DNA of 9,629 bases. It comes from Desulfatitalea sp. (GTDB taxonomy: Bacteria; Desulfobacterota; Desulfobacteria; Desulfobacterales; Desulfosarcinaceae). The translations under genes and the position numbers were made by a program. The stretch is taken from NCBI GenBank assembly GCA_013041835.1, contig JABDRH010000384.1, positions 1 to 9,629 on the forward strand, in the 5' to 3' direction. Positions 1 to 6,388 of the stretch are shown one piece after another; positions within the stretch are counted from its first letter, which is position 1; each line of letters starts with the position of its first letter. The notes under the pieces are model-generated. The model was not told where the DNA came from. It saw only the letters and a program-made list of their open reading frames with translations, and ran no database searches.

Positions 1-606
1 GCCGATGGGGGTGCGATGAATCTGCCAGTTGATCTGCTTCTGGGAGCTGGGTTCATAGTAAACACCATAGATTCGCAGTGCCGTGGATAATTTGTCCGGT
101 TCAGGCACATTCGGCAATTCAGACTTCTTGGCTGTCAGCATCAGAATGCAGATGCCTAAAATGGTCGCCCCCAATGCGATCTGAACCACTTGAGTGGGCA
201 GGGCCAACCCGATCATGGCACCGGCGATGGCGCAACTGGAGGCGATCAGTGCCACCGGTATGGCCAGCCGCAGACTCGCCAGGTTGCCTTTCAGCAGGCC
301 GGGGCCGGCAGCGAGCGCACCGCTGAGTGCCACGAGCAGACCGGCACCCCGCACGAAATCAAGGTGAAACGGGAAAAAGCCGCTGATGATGGGAACGAAC
401 AGTACACCGCCCCCCACGCCACCCAATACGGCGAAAATTCCCATGACAAAGGTGGTGGCAAACAGCACTAGCGGCCAAAACCACCAGGCATGACCGTCTT
501 TTGCCGGCATCGCATCTTCGCCGGAATGACCGGCGAAGGCGACGATGGGCAGTGCAACCAGAAGTACAACCATGAGCAAGATGCGTAACTTTTTCGGTAA
601 AAGCAT
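1..606 (-). CDS. TauE/SafE-family membrane permease, 3' end cut by window
   Basis: A probable inner-membrane anion exporter of the TauE/SafE (sulfite/sulfonate permease) family. The first 202 codons are visible and the frame is still open at the window edge. Residues 1-25 look like a signal peptide or first membrane anchor (KK near the start, hydrophobic core, then AFA/G). A short His/Asp/Glu-containing stretch follows at about 27-40. Hydrophobic helices then lie at about 43-62, 86-104, 112-134 and 138-158. The glycine-rich LGGVGGGVLFVP segment (61-72) is the typical family signature in the first repeat. After residue 160 the chain turns hydrophilic, probably a cytoplasmic loop between the two halves. 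The ATG at 606 is supported by GGAGG at 612-616, five bases upstream. It starts 43 bases after the last receiver gene, so it may be the distal gene of the signalling operon. Family assignment is good; the substrate is not readable from sequence. Confidence 0.85.
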   Translation of the reverse strand, partial: MLLPKKLRILLMVVLLVALPIVAFAGHSGEDAMPAKDGHAWWFWPLVLFATTFVMGIFAVLGGVGGGVLFVPIISGFFPFHLDFVRGAGLLVALSGALAAGPGLLKGNLASLRLAIPVALIASSCAIAGAMIGLALPTQVVQIALGATILGICILMLTAKKSELPNVPEPDKLSTALRIYGVYYEPSSQKQINWQIHRTPIG

Positions 607-611
607 TCGAT

Positions 612-616
612 CCTCC
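612..616 (-). promoter_or_regulatory. Ribosome binding site of the TauE/SafE permease
   Basis: On the minus strand GGAGG lies five bases before the ATG at 606. It fixes the start of this gene, whose end is outside the window. No promoter or terminator hairpin was seen in the 43-base gap between the preceding receiver and this gene. Confidence 0.7.
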
Positions 617-649
617 GTGGGAAAGTGAACGGTTGAAGCGTCTGTCTGA

Positions 650-1114
650 TTATTTTTTCTTTTTCTTTTTTTCAGACAACTTCTTGGCGGATTCGAAATC
701 ACCGGCTTCAGCAAAAGTAGCCGCCATCATGGTATTTTCGAATTTTTGCTTGTAAGTGTAGGCTTTTTCAATAACCTTCGTCAGTGTCTCGATATTGACC
801 GGTTTTTGCAGATAATCAAAAGCGCCCAATTCACGCGCCTTCGATTCTATCTCCGCTGTGCCGTGTGCGGTCAACATGACCACTTGCACTCCCGGATAGG
901 CCTTTTTGACCTTCTCCAATATCTGAAGCCCGTCGATATCAGGCATTTTAAAATCGAGAATCATGACGTCGGGCAGTTTTTCCTCTAATTTGCTCAAGGC
1001 CTCTTTACCGTTAAAAGCGACTTCCGAGCCCATCTCGCGCGTTTTGATTCTTTCGGATAGTGTTTTTACAAATTCTTCCTCGTCGTCAACCAATAAGACT
1101 TTGATATCTTTCAC
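650..1114 (-). CDS. Stand-alone response regulator receiver with Lys-rich tail
   Basis: A single-domain CheY-like receiver of 154 residues, cytoplasmic, expected to take a phosphoryl group from a histidine kinase or phosphotransferase. The acidic pocket is D10/D11, the phospho-acceptor D54 (ILDFKMP), the switch Thr T82 and the conserved Lys K104 (QKP). After the receiver fold (about 1-122) comes a helical extension with an FAEAGDFESAKK segment, then a run of six lysines at the C-terminus. There is no DNA-binding or enzymatic output domain. Translation starts at GTG (1114-1112) behind an AAGGAGA site with eight bases of spacing. Its receiver resembles the receiver at the end of the cytidylate-kinase-like fusion (4493-5728) more than the other two in the operon: KVLLVDDE, TLSER, PDVM and KMP.IDG align in register. 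Its partner is inferred from context only. Confidence 0.93.
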   Translation of the reverse strand: MKDIKVLLVDDEEEFVKTLSERIKTREMGSEVAFNGKEALSKLEEKLPDVMILDFKMPDIDGLQILEKVKKAYPGVQVVMLTAHGTAEIESKARELGAFDYLQKPVNIETLTKVIEKAYTYKQKFENTMMAATFAEAGDFESAKKLSEKKKKKK

Positions 1115-1122
1115 TGCTTATA

Positions 1123-1129
1123 TCTCCTT
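1123..1129 (-). promoter_or_regulatory. RBS supporting a GTG start
   Basis: AAGGAGA on the minus strand lies eight bases before the GTG at 1114. It supports use of GTG as start codon of the Lys-tailed receiver. The rest of the 65-base gap up to the preceding gene (1115-1179) shows no convincing terminator or promoter. Confidence 0.7.
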
Positions 1130-1179
1130 CGGTTAAAAGTAAGATTATAGAACGGTTTCTGGCCGATATCGTCATTACT

Positions 1180-1608
1180 TTACCAGGACTTGTTGATCAT
1201 GATATTTTTGATTCTCTCTTCTGATTTCTTTTCGACCAGGATCATTTTCTCGGCTTGGGCTTTGTGAATTTTTTCCATCAACGCGGACAGATCCGCAGGT
1301 TTTTCCACCAAATCCATGGCGCCGAGCTTTATGGCTTCAATCCCCTTTTCGACAGTGGCGTGCCCTGTCAATAAGATGACCTGAAGCTCAGGTCTTTTCT
1401 CCTTTAGGATTTTCAATGCTTCCAATCCGTCCATCTCCGGCATGCGCAAATCCAACACGACGGCATCGTACGTCTCCGTTTCGACCCTTTTTAACGCCGC
1501 TTGCGGAGAACTCGATGTCTCTACGTTCATGCCGCGTGTACGCATCCTTTCCGCCAGGTTGTCGAGAAAATCTTGTTCATCATCTATGAGTAATATTTTT
1601 TCCGTCAT
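1180..1608 (-). CDS. Stand-alone response regulator receiver
   Basis: A 142-residue single-domain receiver. Numbered from the chosen start, the pocket is D9/D10, the phospho-acceptor D53 (VLDLRMP), the switch Thr T81 (LLTGHA) and the conserved Lys K103 (EKP). A charged, probably helical tail of roughly 25 residues follows the receiver fold; no output domain is present. The frame is open eight codons further upstream, but the ATG at 1608 is preferred because AAGGAGG lies five bases before it and the receiver fold begins directly there. It follows the small histidine-kinase-like protein after 48 bases and precedes the Lys-tailed receiver by 65 bases. Its likely role is a phosphoryl shuttle or a protein-protein effector within this cluster; which kinase feeds it is inference. 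Confidence 0.93.
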   Translation of the reverse strand: MTEKILLIDDEQDFLDNLAERMRTRGMNVETSSSPQAALKRVETETYDAVVLDLRMPEMDGLEALKILKEKRPELQVILLTGHATVEKGIEAIKLGAMDLVEKPADLSALMEKIHKAQAEKMILVEKKSEERIKNIMINKSW

Positions 1609-1613
1609 GTTCG

Positions 1614-1620
1614 CCTCCTT
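1614..1620 (-). promoter_or_regulatory. RBS deciding the start of the receiver at 1608
   Basis: A full AAGGAGG on the minus strand lies five bases upstream of the ATG at 1608. It argues against the in-frame upstream ATG at 1632, which has no comparable site. Confidence 0.75.
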
Positions 1621-1656
1621 ATTTGTTGGCAAGAAGCGTGTTTATGGTATCCTCGG

Positions 1657-2331
1657 TTATATACCGGCTGGTATCCGCACTGGTAACTTTAACCGCAACG
1701 CATGCCGTTCCGATGTCACATCGAGTTCGCCGCCAATTATCTTGAGCAGTACCGCGATGGAAGGCAAGAAATCCTCAGCTTGCATGCGTTCGCGGACCTT
1801 GTCTATCCCGCTGTAACGGATGATGATGCAATCGTTCTTGCGTGTGCCTGAAATTCGTATGACTTTGTTAACATCGGCCGCTGACATTGTAAACTCGGTG
1901 CAACGCCACAAAAGTTGCATAAGATGAAATGAATGCGTGTGTAAAATCAGCTTCTCGGCGGTAGGTTCGGGCGTCAAGGTCACCCCTCGACTATTCGCCA
2001 AACGTTGTCCCAGTGCCAAGACCAAGGCCAATAGCTCAGTCACGTCGATACTTTGTACAGGGGTATCGACGCTGTGGGCAAAGCGGTTCAGGTTTTTTAC
2101 CACTGTGTCCGTTCGAAAGACACGATTGACGATTTGATCCGCAACACGGCCAACTTTTTCCGGTCCCAGGGATTGACCTTTTTTCTCCTGCTGCACCATG
2201 TCCTGAAGCAAACCGGCGGCCTCATTAATGACGGCCAGGCTGTTTTTGATTTCATGGGAAACCGATGCTGCTATTTCACCAAAAAACTTCAGGTCATTGA
2301 TCGTGCCTGTAGAAGTATCGTATTGCATCAT
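1657..2331 (-). CDS. Small histidine-kinase-like protein with degenerate ATPase; probable phosphotransferase
   Basis: A soluble 224-residue protein with no membrane segment or sensor domain. Residues about 10-90 match a HisKA dimerisation/phosphoacceptor domain with an intact H-box, SHEIKNSLAVINE, H26 being the phospho-site. The HExxN arrangement is the one associated with both transfer and phosphatase activity. The rest is the size and order of a HATPase domain but the ATP-binding boxes are missing: the N-box region reads HLMQLLWRCTEFTM without its asparagines, there is no DxGxG (the place reads IRYSGIDKVRE), and there is no GxGLG lid, although the helix and GGEL strand after it survive. This layout resembles histidine phosphotransferases such as Caulobacter ChpT, which derive from kinases and do not hydrolyse ATP. 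The start overlaps the preceding receiver's stop in ATGA, implying coupled translation. Its H-box helix closely resembles that of the sensor kinase in the same operon. Confidence 0.85.
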   Translation of the reverse strand: MMQYDTSTGTINDLKFFGEIAASVSHEIKNSLAVINEAAGLLQDMVQQEKKGQSLGPEKVGRVADQIVNRVFRTDTVVKNLNRFAHSVDTPVQSIDVTELLALVLALGQRLANSRGVTLTPEPTAEKLILHTHSFHLMQLLWRCTEFTMSAADVNKVIRISGTRKNDCIIIRYSGIDKVRERMQAEDFLPSIAVLLKIIGGELDVTSERHALRLKLPVRIPAGI

Positions 2332-2699
2332 GGCGTACCCTGTTTTTTTATTGCTTCGTTAAATTTTTCGATCAGACGGCTTATTTCCACCGGCTTTACA
2401 AGATAGAAATCTTTACCGGTTTCAGCACTGCCGATATGATAGTAATTTTCAGAGCCATGACCCGTTAAAAAAATAAACTTCATTTGCGGATTGTTCTTTT
2501 TTAACTGTCGTTTGAGCTTAAAACCGTCCGTTTCCGGCATTTTGATATCCAATACAGCAATATCATACGCATTTTTTTCTGCCTTGGAAAGCGCCTCACT
2601 GGCGCGTGTTACCCAATCGGCGCTTACGCCTCGATATCCCAAACGTTCCGCCAATGTAGAGACCAGTTCTTTTTCATCATCCACTAGGAGTACACGCAT
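2328..2699 (-). CDS. Stand-alone response regulator receiver
   Basis: A minimal 123-residue receiver with nothing beyond the fold. Pocket D7/D8, phospho-acceptor D51 (VLDIKMP), switch Thr T79 (FLTGHG) and conserved Lys K102 (VKP) are all present. The loop after the switch Thr (SENYYHIGSAETGKDFYLVKP) is aromatic-rich and unlike the usual pattern in its siblings, which may alter partner choice on the alpha4-beta5 face. The frame extends 23 codons upstream, but the ATG at 2699 is preferred: AAGGAGG lies six bases before it and the fold starts there. The gene overlaps the last 23 bases of the sensor kinase and its TGA overlaps the start of the histidine-kinase-like protein, so it is wedged between the two histidine proteins of the putative relay. 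Confidence 0.93.
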   Translation of the reverse strand: MRVLLVDDEKELVSTLAERLGYRGVSADWVTRASEALSKAEKNAYDIAVLDIKMPETDGFKLKRQLKKNNPQMKFIFLTGHGSENYYHIGSAETGKDFYLVKPVEISRLIEKFNEAIKKQGTP

Positions 2700-4422
2700 G
2701 GACTTCCTCCTTTTTTCCAGGTTCCAGCGGTAGATGGATGGTGAATGTCGTTCCTTTGCCCAATTCACTCTTCACGTCGATTCGTCCATCCAGCTCATGA
2801 ACCAGACTATAGGTAATGGACAGACCAAGACCGGTCCCACCCGCCGCTGTTTTGGTTGAAAAAAAAGGTTCAAACATATGCTTCAGATTTTCGGGCGCGA
2901 GTCCGCATCCCGTGTCGGAAATATCTATCCTTACGGTGTCGTTCGGCAATTTATTCGCATGCACCGTGACCGTCCCACCGGTGGTCATGGCGGAAAAGGC
3001 ATTGTTGATAATGTTCAAAAAGATTTGCTGCAATTTACCGCGGTCACTGGTGAAATCGGGTATGTCGTCTCCGATGTCGATCACTACGTTGATCGATCGA
3101 AATTCGGCTTCCTTGGATAAAAACCCAAGCACCTCATGCACCAGCTTTTTCAGGTTGATGACTTGCAGGCTCACATGCATATGACGGGCGAAACTCAGCA
3201 ACTGCCGGGTGATCCGACTGCAACGCACCACCGAGTTTAAGATGGAATCCATGGTTTCCATCAGACGCGGATCCTCCTTGTAGTCCTGCTTGAAGGTAAA
3301 CATGTCTTTGACAAGCCCTGCTTTTTCATTGATGATCGCCAGTGGATTGTTGATTTCATGGGCCACGCCGGCGGCCAAACGGCCGATGGACGCCAGTTTG
3401 TTGCTGTACTCAGCCATGTGCAGATATTTTACACGGCGTTTGTCCACCTGACGCAATCGTCGCACCAAATAGGTGGTAATGCCGAGAATCCCAAGGAGAA
3501 TAATGGTAATGCTGATCGACAGATACCTGATGAGCGCCATTTGACTCTGGTGCCATGTCTCCATCGCATTGCGTTTTTCATTGACGACCATCAGGATATA
3601 CGGCGTATCCGGGATATAGCGGTAGCCGACAATCAGATCCGTTCCCTGGTACTTCAGACTTTCGATGACTTCGGTTTCTTTTGAAAACGCCGGCACGTCG
3701 AGGGGGATTTTGTGCAATACATCCCCGAAGGTCGAGGAAGGGGTTTGGAGTGTTCCGGAACGGTTGATGATGAAAGCATCGCTGTTCTCGGTGGTCTTGT
3801 CTTCCGATAGTATTGGTGAAAGCTGATGCTCGATAGCCGACCGAAGAATATAGTAGCCGCCGTTCGGCAACGCCTGCTTGATGGCAATGACCATGTGCGG
3901 CACACCCCGGAATCCGTAGAACACCTCGCTGATGAAATGGCCTTTCTCTACCACATTGACGAACCAGCTTTGACCGCTGTAGTCGTTTCCGGAAAGTTGA
4001 TACGGGCCCACGTAGGTTCTTTGGATACCATTGGCATCAACTACCCCCAAATCCGTGAAACCGCCGAAACTGGACCGTAAGCTTGCCAGAATGGCGGTTA
4101 GCCGTTCGATATCGTTTAGTGCGCTAAAACGGTTGTCGTGGACGATATATTTCAATGCATTTTGTCGTTCATTGAAGAAGAACGCCACCGACCGCCAGTT
4201 GTTCGACGTCAGGCGTGAAGTTTGTGCCACGGCGTCGGCCACGACCGAATGTTTGGTGACGTTGTAATCGATAACAGCGAAGAAGATGACGGGGACGATG
4301 GCAAAGCTGGCGGTCAAGAGAAAAGAGAGGAGCCATATGAGCCTGAAATTCAATTCCTCGCGGTGGTCTTTGGGGTCAGTATGGGTCATTCCTTGAATAT
4401 TTTGAATGATGCGCTGTTTCAA
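2677..4422 (-). CDS. Membrane sensor histidine kinase with Cache-like sensor domain
   Basis: A 581-residue sensor kinase. A first membrane helix at about 28-51 and a second at about 298-320 enclose a periplasmic region of roughly 245 residues. That region fits a double-Cache-type ligand sensor (hydrophobic strands near 123-129 and 214-220, SGQSWF at 149-154, YxxxRSA near 191-196), so it probably senses a small extracytoplasmic molecule. The cytoplasmic part carries the H-box VAHEINNPLAIINE with H355, the N-box (N470, IINNA), G1 DTGCG at 503-507, F-box FEPFF at 517-521 and G2 GGTGLGLS at 528-535. All catalytic boxes are intact, so it should autophosphorylate. There is no HAMP or PAS domain of recognisable kind, and no fused receiver. 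Translation probably starts at TTG (4422-4420) behind AAGAGGG with eight bases of spacing. It lies 70 bases after the cytidylate-kinase-like fusion. Confidence 0.93.
   Translation of the reverse strand: MKQRIIQNIQGMTHTDPKDHREELNFRLIWLLSFLLTASFAIVPVIFFAVIDYNVTKHSVVADAVAQTSRLTSNNWRSVAFFFNERQNALKYIVHDNRFSALNDIERLTAILASLRSSFGGFTDLGVVDANGIQRTYVGPYQLSGNDYSGQSWFVNVVEKGHFISEVFYGFRGVPHMVIAIKQALPNGGYYILRSAIEHQLSPILSEDKTTENSDAFIINRSGTLQTPSSTFGDVLHKIPLDVPAFSKETEVIESLKYQGTDLIVGYRYIPDTPYILMVVNEKRNAMETWHQSQMALIRYLSISITIILLGILGITTYLVRRLRQVDKRRVKYLHMAEYSNKLASIGRLAAGVAHEINNPLAIINEKAGLVKDMFTFKQDYKEDPRLMETMDSILNSVVRCSRITRQLLSFARHMHVSLQVINLKKLVHEVLGFLSKEAEFRSINVVIDIGDDIPDFTSDRGKLQQIFLNIINNAFSAMTTGGTVTVHANKLPNDTVRIDISDTGCGLAPENLKHMFEPFFSTKTAAGGTGLGLSITYSLVHELDGRIDVKSELGKGTTFTIHLPLEPGKKEEVHACTPSG
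2706..2712 (-). promoter_or_regulatory. RBS deciding the start of the receiver at 2699
   Basis: AAGGAGG on the minus strand lies six bases before the ATG at 2699. It sits inside the end of the sensor kinase coding region, so the kinase and receiver are probably translationally coupled. Confidence 0.75.
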
Positions 4423-4430
4423 TGTAAATT

Positions 4431-4437
4431 CCCTCTT
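4431..4437 (-). promoter_or_regulatory. RBS supporting a TTG start of the sensor kinase
   Basis: AAGAGGG on the minus strand lies eight bases before a TTG at 4422. The next in-frame ATG (codon 12) has an AAGGA only one base away, which is poor spacing. A weak 5-bp inverted repeat lies further upstream in the same gap (4465-4480) and is not followed by a T run, so it is not called a terminator. Confidence 0.55.
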
Positions 4438-4492
4438 GATGCCGAATTGTTCCTTTTTCCGTCTACGATCCAGATATCGTCGCGAATCAATT

Positions 4493-5728
4493 TTATCCTG
4501 TTGAGAGTTGTTGTTTTTTGTGATGCATTTTTTCGTTTGCCTTCTTCAAGGTTTCGCTTAACAGATCGATATCCACTGGCTTTTGCATGTATGCGAAAGC
4601 GCCGAGCGCCAAGCATTGATCTTCGTCCGCTTTTGATCCGTGGCCGGTAAGAATGATCACCTCAATATCCGGATGGCGCGCTTTAACTTTGCGCAGCACT
4701 TCGGTCCCGTCAATACCGGGCATTTTCAGATCCAGCACCATGACATCCGGTTCGTCATCCGCCACTATACTTAAAGCCGATTCACCATCGTAAGCAATTG
4801 CCGAACCCATATCCCGCATCAGCAGACGTTCGGACAACGTCCGGACAAACTCACGCTCGTCATCCACCAAAAGAACTTTGGATGGAACTTGAAAATTATA
4901 ACGGCGATAGGGGGTTGTTTGATGAAGGCCCTTGGCGATGCGTGTTTCCACCGATTTCACGCCCGGCGTCTGATTCACGACTTTCTTGAGTTCTTCTTCG
5001 AGTCTTCCAAGCATGAGGACATTGTTACGCAGGGTCAGCGTCACCATACCGTCCCGAGCGGTAACATCGACAGCATGGCCCTGCTCAGCCAGCGCCACTT
5101 GCACTTGCGCGGCAAGGATGAAGTCCTCTACGGCTTTTAAGGACGCCTGGGTGGGTTGGATGACTTCGCTTTTTAAATTATTATCCACCAATGCCACAAT
5201 TTCGTCGGGTGCCATCTTATCCGTCGGCACGACAATATCATACAGAGATGGGTCCCACGGGTCTTTGATGTGATGATGAAGGCTTTGCACCCATGCGCGT
5301 CGGGTTTGGTCTTCCGCGTGAAGCGCCGACAACGCCTCATCTTCGCCGATGCCGCGGTTTTGCCCAAAGGTGCGTATTCGCTGAGCCATGCCGGCGATCA
5401 GGCAAAGCCGCAGGATATGGTGAATGGTATGGGGAATCAGCAATCCAGCGAAGCCATCGAAAATGATATCCTTTTTCGTTAAAAAATGGGAAAGCGCCAG
5501 CCTGAGAAAAGCCACGGAGCGCTCTTTTTCGTGTGTGAATTCGTTAAAGACCGAGTCTTTATCGGACATGGCGCGGCTGATTTTCCTTTCGCTCAGACCC
5601 GAAAGTTCACTGGCTCGCTTGATAATATGCTGATCCTTCAGCCATTTGTAGCCGGTATTTTCTGCAAGGCCGCCGCAGAGAGCCTCCGCGTTGCAGCAGG
5701 TTCCACTGAAAATGGTCATGGCCGGCAT
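4493..5728 (-). CDS. Cytidylate-kinase-like / BON / receiver fusion protein
   Basis: A 411-residue soluble protein of three parts. Residues 1-185 resemble the cytidylate kinase-like family (Cytidylate_kin2). The diagnostic features are TGYKWLKDQHIIKRASE near 25-41, FTHEKER at 64-70, RIRTF/GIGEDEAL at 117-133 and WDPSLYDIVV at 158-167. The usual glycine/Arg/Lys P-loop is replaced by FSGTCCNAEALCGG (7-20), so kinase activity is doubtful. Residues about 195-268 fit a BON domain (DVTARDGMVTL, then TPGVKSV). Residues 283-400 are a receiver with D289/D290, phospho-acceptor D333 (VLDLKMP), switch T361 and K383 (QKP). AGGAG lies eight bases before the ATG at 5728. It follows TetR by 38 bases and precedes the sensor kinase by 70. 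A nucleotide- or ligand-sensing scaffold whose receiver reports to the relay is an inference; phosphorylation could equally control the N-terminal module. Confidence 0.87.
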   Translation of the reverse strand: MPAMTIFSGTCCNAEALCGGLAENTGYKWLKDQHIIKRASELSGLSERKISRAMSDKDSVFNEFTHEKERSVAFLRLALSHFLTKKDIIFDGFAGLLIPHTIHHILRLCLIAGMAQRIRTFGQNRGIGEDEALSALHAEDQTRRAWVQSLHHHIKDPWDPSLYDIVVPTDKMAPDEIVALVDNNLKSEVIQPTQASLKAVEDFILAAQVQVALAEQGHAVDVTARDGMVTLTLRNNVLMLGRLEEELKKVVNQTPGVKSVETRIAKGLHQTTPYRRYNFQVPSKVLLVDDEREFVRTLSERLLMRDMGSAIAYDGESALSIVADDEPDVMVLDLKMPGIDGTEVLRKVKARHPDIEVIILTGHGSKADEDQCLALGAFAYMQKPVDIDLLSETLKKANEKMHHKKQQLSTG

Positions 5729-5736
5729 ACTTTGAT

Positions 5737-5741
5737 CTCCT
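5737..5741 (-). promoter_or_regulatory. RBS of the cytidylate-kinase-like fusion
   Basis: AGGAG on the minus strand, eight bases before the ATG at 5728. The 38-base gap to the TetR stop leaves no room for a convincing separate promoter, consistent with one transcript. Confidence 0.65.
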
Positions 5742-5766
5742 GTGTCAGTCGCATCTTCTTCGTTCC

Positions 5767-6369
5767 TTAAAAATAAGCTTCAGCGGTCTGCTCCGGTCTG
5801 AGCATTTTTTTGCAGGATTCAATGATATCACCGTACAAGGCGCTGGCGTCATACAAGTTGTATGTTTTAAAACGGACAACACCATCAACCATGGTAAAAA
5901 TAATCAGCGCTGTTTTCCTAGGCGGCATAGAGGCGATGGAGCCGTCTTTTTGACCTGCTGTGACCGCCTCTTCAAAGATATCCACCAAACAGTCGTATAT
6001 GGCTTCCAGATGCTGCCGGCACCCTGGAACGGAGACTGCCATTTTATATGGAAAATAGCGGTGTAACAGTAAAAACGCATTCTCGAATTTGCCGGATAGG
6101 TACATATAGAAAGATACCGCAGTTTCAATGGCTTCCATACCGCTGCTGAATTGACGATGACTCATGAACGAATTAAATTCGTCGATGATCAGTGCGCGCG
6201 TTTGTTCCAGTACGGCCAGGAATAATTTTTCCTTGTTTTTGAAATGATAAAAAATCGTTCCTTCTGCGACACCTGTCATTTTGGCGATTTCGGCGGTAGA
6301 GGTGTCTTTGTACCCGCTTTGGGAAAACATTATGGTGGCTGCTTGTAAGATTGCTTCCTTGCGTGTCAT
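5767..6369 (-). CDS. TetR/AcrR-family transcriptional regulator
   Basis: A 200-residue repressor of the usual TetR length. The N-terminal helix-turn-helix is clear: ILQAATIMFSQSGYKDTS (7-24), then TAEIAKMTGVAEGTIFYHF (25-43) and KNKEKLF, the classic family pattern. The remainder is an all-helical ligand-binding and dimerisation region with no recognisable ligand signature. A frame open to 6546 exists, but the ATG at 6369 is chosen because homology to TetR begins there, the protein has normal length, and the extension would run through the promoter and two operator-like repeats. The ribosome site is weak (GGA seven bases upstream). It heads the signalling operon and is its only DNA-binding protein, so it probably represses itself and the genes behind it until a small ligand binds; the ligand is unknown. 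Confidence 0.93.
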   Translation of the reverse strand: MTRKEAILQAATIMFSQSGYKDTSTAEIAKMTGVAEGTIFYHFKNKEKLFLAVLEQTRALIIDEFNSFMSHRQFSSGMEAIETAVSFYMYLSGKFENAFLLLHRYFPYKMAVSVPGCRQHLEAIYDCLVDIFEEAVTAGQKDGSIASMPPRKTALIIFTMVDGVVRFKTYNLYDASALYGDIIESCKKMLRPEQTAEAYF

Positions 6370-6388
6370 GCTCTGATCCAATACAGGA

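Noticed and set aside
78..471. Plus-strand open frames opposite the permease
   Set aside because: Proline/arginine/serine-rich translations with no family resemblance; the minus strand here codes for an intact TauE/SafE protein with signal peptide and ribosome site.
651..674. T-rich run as an intrinsic terminator on the plus strand
   Set aside because: It is the complement of Lys codons at the end of a real minus-strand gene and has no preceding GC-rich hairpin.
4465..4480. 5-bp inverted repeat before the sensor kinase as a terminator or attenuator
   Set aside because: The stem is short and A/T-containing with no T run; chance occurrence is likely.
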